Assembly (NCBI GenBank): GCA_029210265.1
Contig: JARGNP010000008.1
Span: 1-64,000 of the forward strand
Direction: 5' to 3'
DNA length: 64,000 bases
Source: Legionellaceae bacterium
GTDB taxonomy: Bacteria; Pseudomonadota; Gammaproteobacteria; Legionellales; Legionellaceae
Made by a program: the position numbers and the translations under genes. Positions 8,902 through 17,199 of the stretch are shown piece after piece (the first letter of the stretch is position 1; each line of letters opens with the position of its first letter). Under the pieces are notes generated by a model, which had not been told where the DNA came from, made no database searches, and was given only the letters and a program-made list of their open reading frames with translations.

Positions 8902-10250
8902 TGCAAGCCCAAGCTTTTTATCAAACCGATGCTGAACAAACAATAAGTTTAGTGCTGCTTGCCTCGATAGATCAGGCAAAATCAGAAGATAAGCCAGCTT
9001 TAAAGCTGCAGCAATTTCATGCCAAGCCAGGTGAATGGGCTGTGATTGGTGATGCAAACCACCAAATTTTAACTGTTTATGTGGGCCTTGGTAAAGGCAC
9101 AGATTTTGAGGCCATCGCGCACGTTGTCACACAATTGCCTGCCGGCTGTTATTGGCCAGAACAAGCGCTTTCGTCACGTGCAGAAGTGATGTGGTCACTC
9201 GCGCAATATAAGTTTGATAAATATAAATCATCAGATAAGCAAGTGCCTAAGCAGCTTTTAATTCAAGCTGAAGCTTTACCTGCTGTGTTAGCCGAAGCCG
9301 AAGCTGTATTTTTAGTTCGCGACTTAATTAACACACCTGCGAATCATATGGGTCCCGAGGCTTTGGCTCAAGCAGTAGAAGATTTGGCTGACATGCATGG
9401 CGCTCAATTTGATGCGTGCGTAGGTGAAGATTTACTGGAAGAAAACTATCCAGCGATTCATGCGGTCGGACGCGCGGCTTCTGAAGCGCCGCGTCTTGCG
9501 TCGCTTACCTGGGGCGATCCAAAGCATCCACGTGTGGCTTTAGTCGGTAAAGGCGTGTGTTTTGATTCAGGCGGTCTTGATCTTAAACCTTCGCGCGGTA
9601 TGCGCTTAATGAAAAAAGACATGGGTGGGGCAGCCAATGCCATAGGCCTTGCGCATTGGATTATGAGCATGCAATTGCCTATTTGTTTGCAATTATTGAT
9701 TCCTGCTGTTGAAAATGCTGTAAGTGCCTCGGCTTATCGCCCCGGTGATGTGCTAACCATGCGTAATGGCTTGACGGTTGAAATTGATAATACCGACGCT
9801 GAAGGGCGTTTGGTTTTGGCTGATGCATTGGTTAAAGCTTGTGAATACAAGCCGGATTTAGTGATTGATCTTGCGACCTTGACAGGGGCTGCACGCATTG
9901 CTGTGGGTACAGAAATTACAGCCATGTTTACCAATGATGATGAACTTGCTGCGGATGTCTCAACGGCATCAGAAATCATGGGTGATCCGGTTTGGCGCTT
10001 GCCGTTACATCAAGGCTACACCAGCTTGTTTGACTCATCCATTGCAGATTTAGCGAACTCAGCTGCTTCCGGGTACGGTGGTGCGATTACGGCAGCTTTA
10101 TTTCTTGAGCGATTTATTACACCACAAACATCGTGGATGCATGGTGATCTCATGGCCTGGAATATTCGCTCGAAGCCGGGTAAGCCTGAAGGTGGCGAAG
10201 CTATGGGCATTCAGGCTTTGTTTAGGTATTTAGCTCAGCAGTATATCTAG
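8901..10250 (+). CDS. M17 leucyl aminopeptidase, PepB-like variant
   Basis: A cytoplasmic zinc/manganese aminopeptidase of family M17 (449 aa). Metal ligands are at Lys217, Asp222, Asp240, Asp299 and Glu301, with catalytic Lys229 and Arg303 in NTDAEGR (297-303). The LDLKPSRGMRLMKKDMGG form around 226-243 differs from the classic PepA wording seen in the second M17 gene of this window, so the two are separate subfamilies. I chose the ATG at 8901, preceded by GGAG and overlapping the murJ stop, rather than an open frame running back into murJ. The stop codon overlaps that of holC on the other strand within a palindromic CTAG. Confidence 0.93.
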   Translation: MQAQAFYQTDAEQTISLVLLASIDQAKSEDKPALKLQQFHAKPGEWAVIGDANHQILTVYVGLGKGTDFEAIAHVVTQLPAGCYWPEQALSSRAEVMWSLAQYKFDKYKSSDKQVPKQLLIQAEALPAVLAEAEAVFLVRDLINTPANHMGPEALAQAVEDLADMHGAQFDACVGEDLLEENYPAIHAVGRAASEAPRLASLTWGDPKHPRVALVGKGVCFDSGGLDLKPSRGMRLMKKDMGGAANAIGLAHWIMSMQLPICLQLLIPAVENAVSASAYRPGDVLTMRNGLTVEIDNTDAEGRLVLADALVKACEYKPDLVIDLATLTGAARIAVGTEITAMFTNDDELAADVSTASEIMGDPVWRLPLHQGYTSLFDSSIADLANSAASGYGGAITAALFLERFITPQTSWMHGDLMAWNIRSKPGKPEGGEAMGIQALFRYLAQQYI

Positions 10251-10672
10251 AGTGTGTGCTTATGCAACGTTACACCTGCTGCGCGATAAGTACGGTAACG
10301 TGCACGGCCGGCTTCTTTGGCATCAAAAGCAACCACATCAAGCACGCGCTCAAATTGTTTATAATGTTCAGGCGTATTTTCTCTGAGATTAAGCAATAAA
10401 TTAAAGTTATGCTCTTGGGTTGGCATGCTGCCGGAACTAATCTGAATCGGTGGATTCAAGCCCTCGGGTGCTTCTCCCGCGATACTATGCGGGAGAAAGC
10501 TATGCTCTTGATACGTCCAAAGATAAGTATCAAGCGTATTTGCAGCTTGCTCATCGGCACACAAAACCCAGGCACGTAGACCGCCGGCGTACGATTTTGC
10601 GAGCAGACGAGACGCAACCCGAAACAGCGCGTCTTGATGCTCATCTTCAATCACATAAAAATCAACGCGCAC
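10247..10672 (-). CDS. holC: DNA polymerase III chi subunit HolC
   Basis: Chi links the clamp loader to SSB during replication. The 141-aa protein opens with RVDFYVI and carries the family's LLAKSYAGGLRAWVLCADE and HSIAGE segments (E. coli HolC has 147 aa). The frame is open further upstream, but the GTG at 10672, inside the 3' end of pepA and overlapping it by 11 nt, gives exactly the expected N-terminus. The pepA-holC order is conserved in gammaproteobacteria and supports the call. It is probably translated by coupling from pepA. Confidence 0.88.
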   Translation of the reverse strand: MRVDFYVIEDEHQDALFRVASRLLAKSYAGGLRAWVLCADEQAANTLDTYLWTYQEHSFLPHSIAGEAPEGLNPPIQISSGSMPTQEHNFNLLLNLRENTPEHYKQFERVLDVVAFDAKEAGRARYRTYRAAGVTLHKHTL

Positions 10673-12119
10673 GGGCAGCCTCACGTAATACAGCCATGAG
10701 AAGTGGCACCGGGCGCCCTGTGGCATCATGTTTTTTACCTGAATTCCAGGCCGTACCTGCGATATCAAGATGGGCCCAACGGAATTTTTTGGCAAAGTGC
10801 GATAAAAAGCATGCGGCGGTCACACTGCCTGCTTCACGATCAAGTGATGCGTTAATCATGTCTGCAACGGGGCTTTCGAGCGCGCTTTGGAAGCTCTCAT
10901 CAAGCGGCATACGCCAGACATGGTCGTTGCTTTCTACTGCGGCTTGTTGCAGCGTTTTAGCGAGATCTTCATCTTCCGTCATAAAACCACTTGCCCAGCG
11001 ACCTAACGCGACTAAAATCGCACCGGTGAGTGTTGCAATGTCGAGTACAAAACTTGGTTTGAAGCGCTCAGCATAGGTTAATGTATCGGCAAGTACCATA
11101 CGGCCTTCGGCATCGGTGTTAGTGATTTCAATGGTTTTTCCGAGCATGCTTGTGACCACATCACCAGGCTTGGTGGCGTTCCCACTGGGCATATTTTCTG
11201 TACAGGCAAGCAAACCGACGAGATTTATAGGCAGTTTCATGAGCGCACAGGCTTTGACTGCACCCAGAACACTTGCTGCACCGCCCATGTCGTATTTCAT
11301 TTCATGCATACCAGCCGAAGGTTTGAGTGAAATCCCACCTGAATCAAACGTCACCCCTTTACCGACCAGTACGATAGGGGCTGCGTCACCCGCGCCTGTA
11401 TATTGAATTTCGATGAGTTTGGGTGGCTCAGGGCTGCCTTGGCTAATCGCAAGAAAAGCACCCATACCAAGTGCGTGCATGTCTTCTCGCTCCAGTACAC
11501 GCGTACTAAGGCTCTCGTGCTCTTTGGCAAATGCAACTGCTTCGCTAGCAAGGTGAGAGGGCGTGCAATAATTAGCAGGTAAATTAGCGAGTGTTCGTGT
11601 CCAAGCAATCCCTGCGGCAGTTGCCATGGCGGCCTGGATAGCTTCTTCGGTTGCACCTTCAAGATAAAACTGGATAGCTTCAAGCGTATGCGTATGTGTT
11701 TCTGGTTTGCTTTTGAGGTGCGGCGGTTTATAGGCTGCAGCATCAAATTTCAGGAGCATATGTTCTAGCTGTTGATTCGGCGTTGTGTTATGAGCTTGGG
11801 GTAAGCATACCGTAGCGGCATTTATTTTTTGTTGATTTAACGCAGAATATGCTGTCTGACTTAGCTTGGCGACGTGGGTCAAATTAAACGCTTTTTTATC
11901 ACCGCAATGTAAGAGCAAGATAGTCTGTTCGTTATGAAAATGCCATAAACTTTCACCCCGGGTGTTTAATTGCTTGCATATAGGTTCAAGATCCCATGAT
12001 TCAGCAAACACAGGCAGGGGGGTGTTTTCAAAAAATCCAAGCACGAGGCATGTATTTTTATTTTTTTTATTTAAATTATTTGAATTATTTAAAATTGGTG
12101 TTTGGCTGAGTCCATACAT
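10662..12119 (-). CDS. pepA: Leucyl aminopeptidase PepA
   Basis: Classic M17 leucyl aminopeptidase (485 aa) with an N-terminal regulatory/DNA-binding-type domain and a C-terminal catalytic domain. Metal ligands are Lys254, Asp259, Asp277, Asp336 and Glu338. Catalytic Lys266 and Arg340 lie within GGISLKP and NTDAEGR. In E. coli PepA also acts as a DNA-binding protein (XerCD accessory and carAB repressor). Whether that holds here cannot be seen. It is transcribed divergently from lptF, as in E. coli, and is followed by holC. Residues 11-20 are an unusual Asn/Lys-rich stretch, and no strong ribosome site precedes the start. Confidence 0.95.
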   Translation of the reverse strand: MYGLSQTPILNNSNNLNKKNKNTCLVLGFFENTPLPVFAESWDLEPICKQLNTRGESLWHFHNEQTILLLHCGDKKAFNLTHVAKLSQTAYSALNQQKINAATVCLPQAHNTTPNQQLEHMLLKFDAAAYKPPHLKSKPETHTHTLEAIQFYLEGATEEAIQAAMATAAGIAWTRTLANLPANYCTPSHLASEAVAFAKEHESLSTRVLEREDMHALGMGAFLAISQGSPEPPKLIEIQYTGAGDAAPIVLVGKGVTFDSGGISLKPSAGMHEMKYDMGGAASVLGAVKACALMKLPINLVGLLACTENMPSGNATKPGDVVTSMLGKTIEITNTDAEGRMVLADTLTYAERFKPSFVLDIATLTGAILVALGRWASGFMTEDEDLAKTLQQAAVESNDHVWRMPLDESFQSALESPVADMINASLDREAGSVTAACFLSHFAKKFRWAHLDIAGTAWNSGKKHDATGRPVPLLMAVLREAARAR

Positions 12120-12219
12120 GAGGTGAGCTTCCTATCGTGTTATAGTGTGCAGAGATTTTTATTTTACCGGGGCCTTATATGCTTGGCTACCTTAATCTTC
12201 TGTTGGGGATGCTGGGACT

Positions 12220-13308
12220 GTGTTAATTTTTCGTTATTTAGCCAAAGAAGTGTTTACAACATTGCTTGCTTTAACCAGCATTCTCTTGCTGATTTTTATG
12301 AGCAACCAGTTTGTTTTATATTTATCTCGTGCTGCAAACGGTCAAATTCCGGCGATGTTTATTTTGAAACTCATGGCACTCGAATTACCTATGTTTATGG
12401 GTTTGTTACTGCCCCTTGGGTTTTATATGGCACTTTTGCTTGCTTACGGGCGTTTGTATGCCGAAAGCGAGATGACGGTTTTACATGCTTGTGGCTATGG
12501 ACCACCCCAGTTATTAAAGCACAGCTTGATCATGGCATCAGGTGTGGCAGCTGTCGTCTTGGTTATTTTATTGTGGGTCAATCCAGCGATTGCTGTAGAG
12601 CGTGTAAAATTACTGCGTAGCAGTGGTATTCAAGTGATGATTAAAACCCTAGTACCCGGAACGTTCACGGCAGCATCGGGTGGTAAAGATGTGTTTTATG
12701 TCGAAAACATGAATAAAGATCATAGCCGCGCTGAAGGTGTATTTTTAGCGAGGCTTAATCATCATCATAAAAAAAATGAGCCGCGTTGGGATATTTTATG
12801 GGCCGATGAGGCTTATGCGACGCATAATACGAAAACAGGCACGAACGATTTGGTGTTGCTGGACGGGCGTGCATATCAAGGCCAGCCAGGCCAAGCTGAT
12901 TATCAAGTGGCATCGTTTAAAAAATATGAAACGCGTTTACCTGAGCCTGTATCCGCACCTAAAGCGGGTGATTTACGTTCGGCGGATACCGCCGATTTGT
13001 GGCCGTTAGGTCCGGATGAATATGCGAAAGCGGCTGAGTTGCAATGGCGCTTTTCTATTCCATTGATGGTTATTGTTCTTACACTGGTTGCCGTGCCGCT
13101 TAGCCGAGTGAATCCGCGTGCCGGAAAATATGCACGCTTATTACCTGCCATTTTGTTATTTATTGCGTATGCGAATCTGATGTTTCTTACGCGAGATGCG
13201 GTGGCTTCGGGAAAATTGCCATTATGGCTTGCGATTATAAGTTTGCACGGAAGCATGGTTTTGATTGGCGTAGGCTTGATGTGGCGTAACAGGAAGAAGC
13301 CGTCATGA
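12220..13308 (+). CDS. lptF: LPS export permease LptF
   Basis: LptF forms, with LptG and the ATPase LptB, the inner-membrane ABC transporter that extracts LPS and feeds the Lpt bridge. The 362-aa protein has three hydrophobic segments at each end around a periplasmic beta-jellyroll domain. The conserved YAESEMTVLHACGYG stretch (about residues 83-97) and PLSRVNPR near the fourth TM are present. Translation starts at GTG 12220, preceded by a G-rich region, and the N-terminus (LIFRYLAKE) matches the family. The last bases overlap lptG (ATGA), so translation is coupled. Confidence 0.95.
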   Translation: MLIFRYLAKEVFTTLLALTSILLLIFMSNQFVLYLSRAANGQIPAMFILKLMALELPMFMGLLLPLGFYMALLLAYGRLYAESEMTVLHACGYGPPQLLKHSLIMASGVAAVVLVILLWVNPAIAVERVKLLRSSGIQVMIKTLVPGTFTAASGGKDVFYVENMNKDHSRAEGVFLARLNHHHKKNEPRWDILWADEAYATHNTKTGTNDLVLLDGRAYQGQPGQADYQVASFKKYETRLPEPVSAPKAGDLRSADTADLWPLGPDEYAKAAELQWRFSIPLMVIVLTLVAVPLSRVNPRAGKYARLLPAILLFIAYANLMFLTRDAVASGKLPLWLAIISLHGSMVLIGVGLMWRNRKKPS

Positions 13309-14366
13309 AATTGATTGACCGTTATATTGCCAAAACAGTACTGGCCTCGATTGCTTTGGTTATTTTGATGCTGACAGGCTTGCAAATATTTATTTTATTT
13401 GTAAACGAGTTGGGTGATTTAGGTCGAGGCGGCTATCATCTTAGTGAAGCTCTCAAGGTGGTGATGCTTGAGGTGCCAGAACAAGTTTATTTGTTTTTTC
13501 CTGTGGCGTGTTTACTCGGTGCTTTGGTGGGCTTGGGTAATCTTGCAACGCATCGTGAGCTCTTGGTGATGCAGGCTTCTGGCGTTTCGATTAAACGTGT
13601 GACCTGGGCGGTATTAAAAGCTTCGGTGTTTGTTATTTTATTTGTTACCGTGTTGGGTGAGGTGCTTGTACCACGATTTTTAGCGACATCACATGATATT
13701 AAAAGCCAAGCTTTAACCGGTGGGCAGGCGGTAAGAACAAGCCATGGTGTTTGGTTGCGGCATGAAAATAATTTTATGCTGGTGGGGGATGTATTAGCGG
13801 ATCATAGTTTACGTGATATTTATCAATTTCAATTTGATACAACGCATCATATGCGTTTTACACGTAAGATAGACGCATTGGTTGAGCATGACGGAGTTTG
13901 GCAAGCGCAAGGGGTTGATGAAACAAGATTCAGCACTCATAAAACAAATGTTAAGCATTATGAAACCATGCCATGGGATATACCGCTTGACTTAGCTGTG
14001 TTGAAACTCCGTGGTGAAACGCCCGATGAGATGAGTTTTGTTGCACTGCATCACTATGTGGTATCACAACAAGCATCACCGGCACTTTTTCCTTATAAGC
14101 TTGCCTATTGGCAGCGTTTGGTTCAGCCGTTTAGCACCGTTGTCATGATGATTCTTGCGATTCCTTTTGTCTTTGGGCCACTGCGATCATCGACCATGGG
14201 CGCTAAATTATTAACAGGGGCAACTGTTGGGTTTAGTTTTCATTTGGTGAATCGTTTTTTTGGTCCTTTCAGTCAGGTGTTTTTGTGGTCACCGGAGATG
14301 GCGGCTATTGCGCCCACACTTGTGTTTGCAATATTGGGAGCATATTGGATGGGGCGTACGCGGTAA
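13305..14366 (+). CDS. lptG: LPS export permease LptG
   Basis: Partner of LptF in the LPS transporter (353 aa), with six predicted membrane segments and a central periplasmic domain. It begins with the typical IDRYIAKTVL and ends with the VQPFSTVVMMILAIPFVFGP segment of the last TMs. It overlaps lptF by 4 nt. The 3' ~216 bp of this gene occurs again, diverged to about 87% identity by my count, at 16930-17160, downstream of a YopT-like gene. This intact copy is the functional one. Confidence 0.96.
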   Translation: MKLIDRYIAKTVLASIALVILMLTGLQIFILFVNELGDLGRGGYHLSEALKVVMLEVPEQVYLFFPVACLLGALVGLGNLATHRELLVMQASGVSIKRVTWAVLKASVFVILFVTVLGEVLVPRFLATSHDIKSQALTGGQAVRTSHGVWLRHENNFMLVGDVLADHSLRDIYQFQFDTTHHMRFTRKIDALVEHDGVWQAQGVDETRFSTHKTNVKHYETMPWDIPLDLAVLKLRGETPDEMSFVALHHYVVSQQASPALFPYKLAYWQRLVQPFSTVVMMILAIPFVFGPLRSSTMGAKLLTGATVGFSFHLVNRFFGPFSQVFLWSPEMAAIAPTLVFAILGAYWMGRTR

Positions 14367-14389
14367 TAAAATATTTCAAGGAGCTTGTG

Positions 14390-15187
14390 ATGATGATTAA
14401 TATCGATGGCATACGTGCGTCGCAATTGCGGCATATTATGGAACTTTTATTACACCCTTTATTTATAGGGTTTGTTCTCGCAGTTATTTTAATTATTTGT
14501 TTATTGAAGCAAGTAGAAAGTAGTAGATATATTGCTCTGGGTTTTGGGCTATTGTTTTTGGGTGTGATTGCTTTAAGCACATCTTTTTTACCACGTTGGA
14601 TGAGTGTCAAACTTGAAGAGCAATACGCACGTGTAACCCAAGTTGATCCGAATATTCATTGGGTTGTTGTGCTTGGGGGTGGGGTTTTGGGAATTAAAGC
14701 CATGCCTGCAAGTGATGCCTTGTCGAGTGCAAGTCTTCGGCGTTTTTTAGAAGGTCTGCGTGTGTATCGCGAATTGCCTAAAGCTAAGCTAATTTTATCG
14801 GGAGGTAGTCGACGAGGAAGGCAATATGCGGATTCTGTGCGCTTTAATGAAATGGCCGATATGTTTGATGTGCCTGAAACGGATCGTGTGCTTGAGGGTG
14901 ACTCTATTAATACCGCAGATGAAGCACGGTTGATGAAGCCATGGTTAAAAGATGAACCGTTTTATTTGGTGACGTCTGCGACGCATATGCCACGATCGAT
15001 GGCCTTGTTTGAACATCAAGGCTTGCATCCCATTGCAGCACCGTGTGATTACACAGGGTTTCAATATGAGAACAAACCGTTCTTAAAAAAACTCTTACCT
15101 AGTACAAGTAATTTAGCGAGTTTTAATGCTGCATGGCATGAATATTTAGGACTGCTTTGGGCCAAGATAAGAAAAATAAGGGCTTGA
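14390..15187 (+). CDS. YdcF/ElyC-family (DUF218) membrane protein
   Basis: A 265-aa inner-membrane protein with two N-terminal hydrophobic segments and a DUF218 domain in the periplasm. VVVLGGG (about residues 87-93), ILSGGS and the late HMPRSMALFE motif are typical. E. coli ElyC, of the same family, is needed for peptidoglycan synthesis and envelope integrity at low temperature. I propose a similar envelope role without certainty. The start ATG at 14390 is 6 nt after AAGGAG. It probably belongs to the lptF-lptG transcript. Its last ~40 bp also recur in the remnant at 17157-17199. Confidence 0.88.
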   Translation: MMINIDGIRASQLRHIMELLLHPLFIGFVLAVILIICLLKQVESSRYIALGFGLLFLGVIALSTSFLPRWMSVKLEEQYARVTQVDPNIHWVVVLGGGVLGIKAMPASDALSSASLRRFLEGLRVYRELPKAKLILSGGSRRGRQYADSVRFNEMADMFDVPETDRVLEGDSINTADEARLMKPWLKDEPFYLVTSATHMPRSMALFEHQGLHPIAAPCDYTGFQYENKPFLKKLLPSTSNLASFNAAWHEYLGLLWAKIRKIRA

Positions 15188-15221
15188 TATTTTAAATGAC
15201 TTAACAGACGCTTGAGCACCG

Positions 15222-16745
15222 TCAAAGTCTAGGTGATGTATTGTTATTTTGCTCTTCTCTTGAGTCATCGGTATTTTCAGAAACATTTTGTTTTTCTATA
15301 GGCTCTTTTTTTTCTTCAACGATGGTTGTTTTTTTCTGATGCGATTTTGATTGCCCTGGATTGATCGTAGCATCTAGATCATCGATAGATCCTTTAGCGT
15401 TCCTATGCTTGATTGAATCTGATTCTACGTTTTTTTTTGATTTTAAAAAGTCTGCCACATCGGCAATGTCTGATGATAATCCAATAGCAATTCTAGCAGA
15501 GCTACTTTCTTTTAATTTTATAGGTTCTTCTAAAGGTGATGCAGCATGATGTTCATCTTTAGACGGAAGACTTCTAATAGTAGAATAAGGCATGTAAATA
15601 GTAGCAAAATAAAGTATTTCAGCGATCCACTTGAAGGGTGATATTATGCTCGTTATTATATTTTCAAATTTTGATTGTCTTTTTTCTTCGTTTACGTCAG
15701 ACGATATGATATCAAATGCACAAAAGAGTTTGTCATAACCTGAGACTGTGTAATATTCTACAAACCATTGTTTAAAATTTTCACTATCATTGAATTTGAC
15801 CCACCCAAAATTAGGGTCCATAAAGTGATATTGATCGTTTTTTTTGCAAAAAGACATGGCATGTCCACGGAGTCCACCGCATATGGTAAGAATACATGGA
15901 TTTTCAGCATGCTTATCTGCGTTTGTAATCACCTGTTCTGCGAGTGAATAAGCCGATTTAATAAAAGGCTTGGCAAAAAACCACGTTTGGGGAGAAAAAT
16001 AAGTTGTTTCCTTTCCTCCGTTGGATAATTCATTTGAAACATCGCGCGTATCATGTTGAAGAAACTGAAGTTTTGATATTTTATCTGTTAAATTCGCTAC
16101 ATGATTAACATCAGTGAGGTATGCATGATTTACACCTGTTTTTTTTCGTGACATGGCCTTAAAAAGTGGCTCTTTCCCGGCATCAGTTCCAAAAAAAGGT
16201 TTACTGTGTAACAGTTGATGTGACCAATATGCACTATACCCAAAACATGCCCCACTAGCCATCCGATAATCTAGCTCCTGGTTCATCGGTAACATAACGA
16301 CGCCATTAAATTTTTTTTCGGTATTTACATGGAGCGCATATTGTTTATTTACTTTTTCAGTTATTTGAAGATCGCCAGCGTCGACCTGTGTCGTTATTCT
16401 ACTATTTATGGCATTAAGCGTGTGTAAAATCTCTTCCAATTTTTTCTGGTAAGGACGATCAGAACCACTGTCACCTATCTGAACCTCAATCATGATAATA
16501 ATATCATCAAGAGATTTGGGTGTTTCTTCATCTCGCTCGGAATCTATATAGTGTCTTTTCTGTGCTTGGGTTTTCAAATTATGTGCTTTCATTAGCTTCA
16601 CGCTGGAATCGACCAAGTTCTCCTTATCAAGCTTGGACAGATCTTTTTTCAGGATATTAATAAATTCATCTTGATCGTCATTTAGTTTGAGACGACTTAG
16701 TTTTTCCACTTCGTCATGAACACCAAATAAATCAGTCCGTTTCAT
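15222..16745 (-). CDS. Putative YopT-like (C58) cysteine protease effector
   Basis: The central part shows a catalytic layout like YopT/C58 proteases. Cys167 lies in SGACFGYSAYW, His295 in GGLRGHAMSF, and Asp310 in HFMDPNFGWVKF, followed by an aromatic helix (FKQWF), in the right order and spacing. Family members cleave membrane-anchored Rho GTPases or other host proteins, and the substrate here is unknown. There is no signal peptide. A hydrophobic segment (about 367-390) follows the protease domain, then a polar tail rich in Lys, Glu and Ser. I use the ATG at 16745, 5 nt after GAGG, rather than a GTG six bases upstream. The gene sits between elyC and a duplicated lptG/elyC tail, which suggests acquisition. 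Confidence 0.65.
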   Translation of the reverse strand: MKRTDLFGVHDEVEKLSRLKLNDDQDEFINILKKDLSKLDKENLVDSSVKLMKAHNLKTQAQKRHYIDSERDEETPKSLDDIIIMIEVQIGDSGSDRPYQKKLEEILHTLNAINSRITTQVDAGDLQITEKVNKQYALHVNTEKKFNGVVMLPMNQELDYRMASGACFGYSAYWSHQLLHSKPFFGTDAGKEPLFKAMSRKKTGVNHAYLTDVNHVANLTDKISKLQFLQHDTRDVSNELSNGGKETTYFSPQTWFFAKPFIKSAYSLAEQVITNADKHAENPCILTICGGLRGHAMSFCKKNDQYHFMDPNFGWVKFNDSENFKQWFVEYYTVSGYDKLFCAFDIISSDVNEEKRQSKFENIITSIISPFKWIAEILYFATIYMPYSTIRSLPSKDEHHAASPLEEPIKLKESSSARIAIGLSSDIADVADFLKSKKNVESDSIKHRNAKGSIDDLDATINPGQSKSHQKKTTIVEEKKEPIEKQNVSENTDDSREEQNNNTSPRL

Positions 16746-16920
16746 ATCCACCTCATTTTTGAAAGTGAGTACTGACTTTAATTGACCTATCTTGCGATTT
16801 AAAACACTTTACTGGTTAATTGTGTGCTTATCTATTTGTATTATAGTCCATAGGGATGTTTTTGCTTTATGAGGCAACAGGGGCGCACGCGTATGCGCGG
16901 AGTGTGTTTGTACGATTTTT

Positions 16921-17199
16921 TTGAAGGGCAGCGTTTGGGTTCAGCCGTTTAGCACCGTTGTCATAATGACTCTTGCGATTCCTTTTGTGTTTGGGCCACT
17001 GCGATCATCAACGATGGGGGCCAAATTATTAACAGGGGTAACCGTTGGATTTAGTTTCCATTTAATTAATCGTTTTTTTTGTCCGTTCAGTCAGGTGTTT
17101 CTATGGCCATCCGAGATGGCGGCTATTTTACCCACACTTTTGTTTGCGATACTGGGCTTGTTTGGGGCCAAAATAAGAAAAATCAGGGCTTGATGTTTT
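16921..17199 (+). pseudogene. Remnant copy of lptG 3' end fused to elyC 3' end
   Basis: From about 16930 the DNA repeats the lptG 3' end (14127-14342), with 28 mismatches in 216 bases by my count. It then jumps directly to the last ~40 bases of the elyC-like gene (compare 15153-15195), including its stop codon. The middle of elyC is missing. The frame stays open (about 90 codons from a TTG), and many differences are silent or conservative. The copy therefore evolved as a coding gene before being stranded, or came from a relative. It has no ribosome site and no start of its own, so I treat it as a relic. Confidence 0.9.

Larger units (their letters stand above)
15150..17199. repeat. Direct repeat flanking the YopT-like gene
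   Basis: The left copy is the 3' end of the elyC-like gene (15153-15195) and the right copy is 17157-17199, differing at about five positions. The right copy is preceded by a second lptG tail. The 2-kb unit between the two elyC ends therefore contains only the YopT-like gene and the lptG relic. The arrangement is either a tandem duplication with internal loss or a recombination scar. Confidence 0.85.

Noticed and set aside
10450..11076. Plus-strand ORFs opposite holC and pepA
   Set aside because: Shadow frames antisense to clearly conserved genes, with no ribosome site or family similarity.
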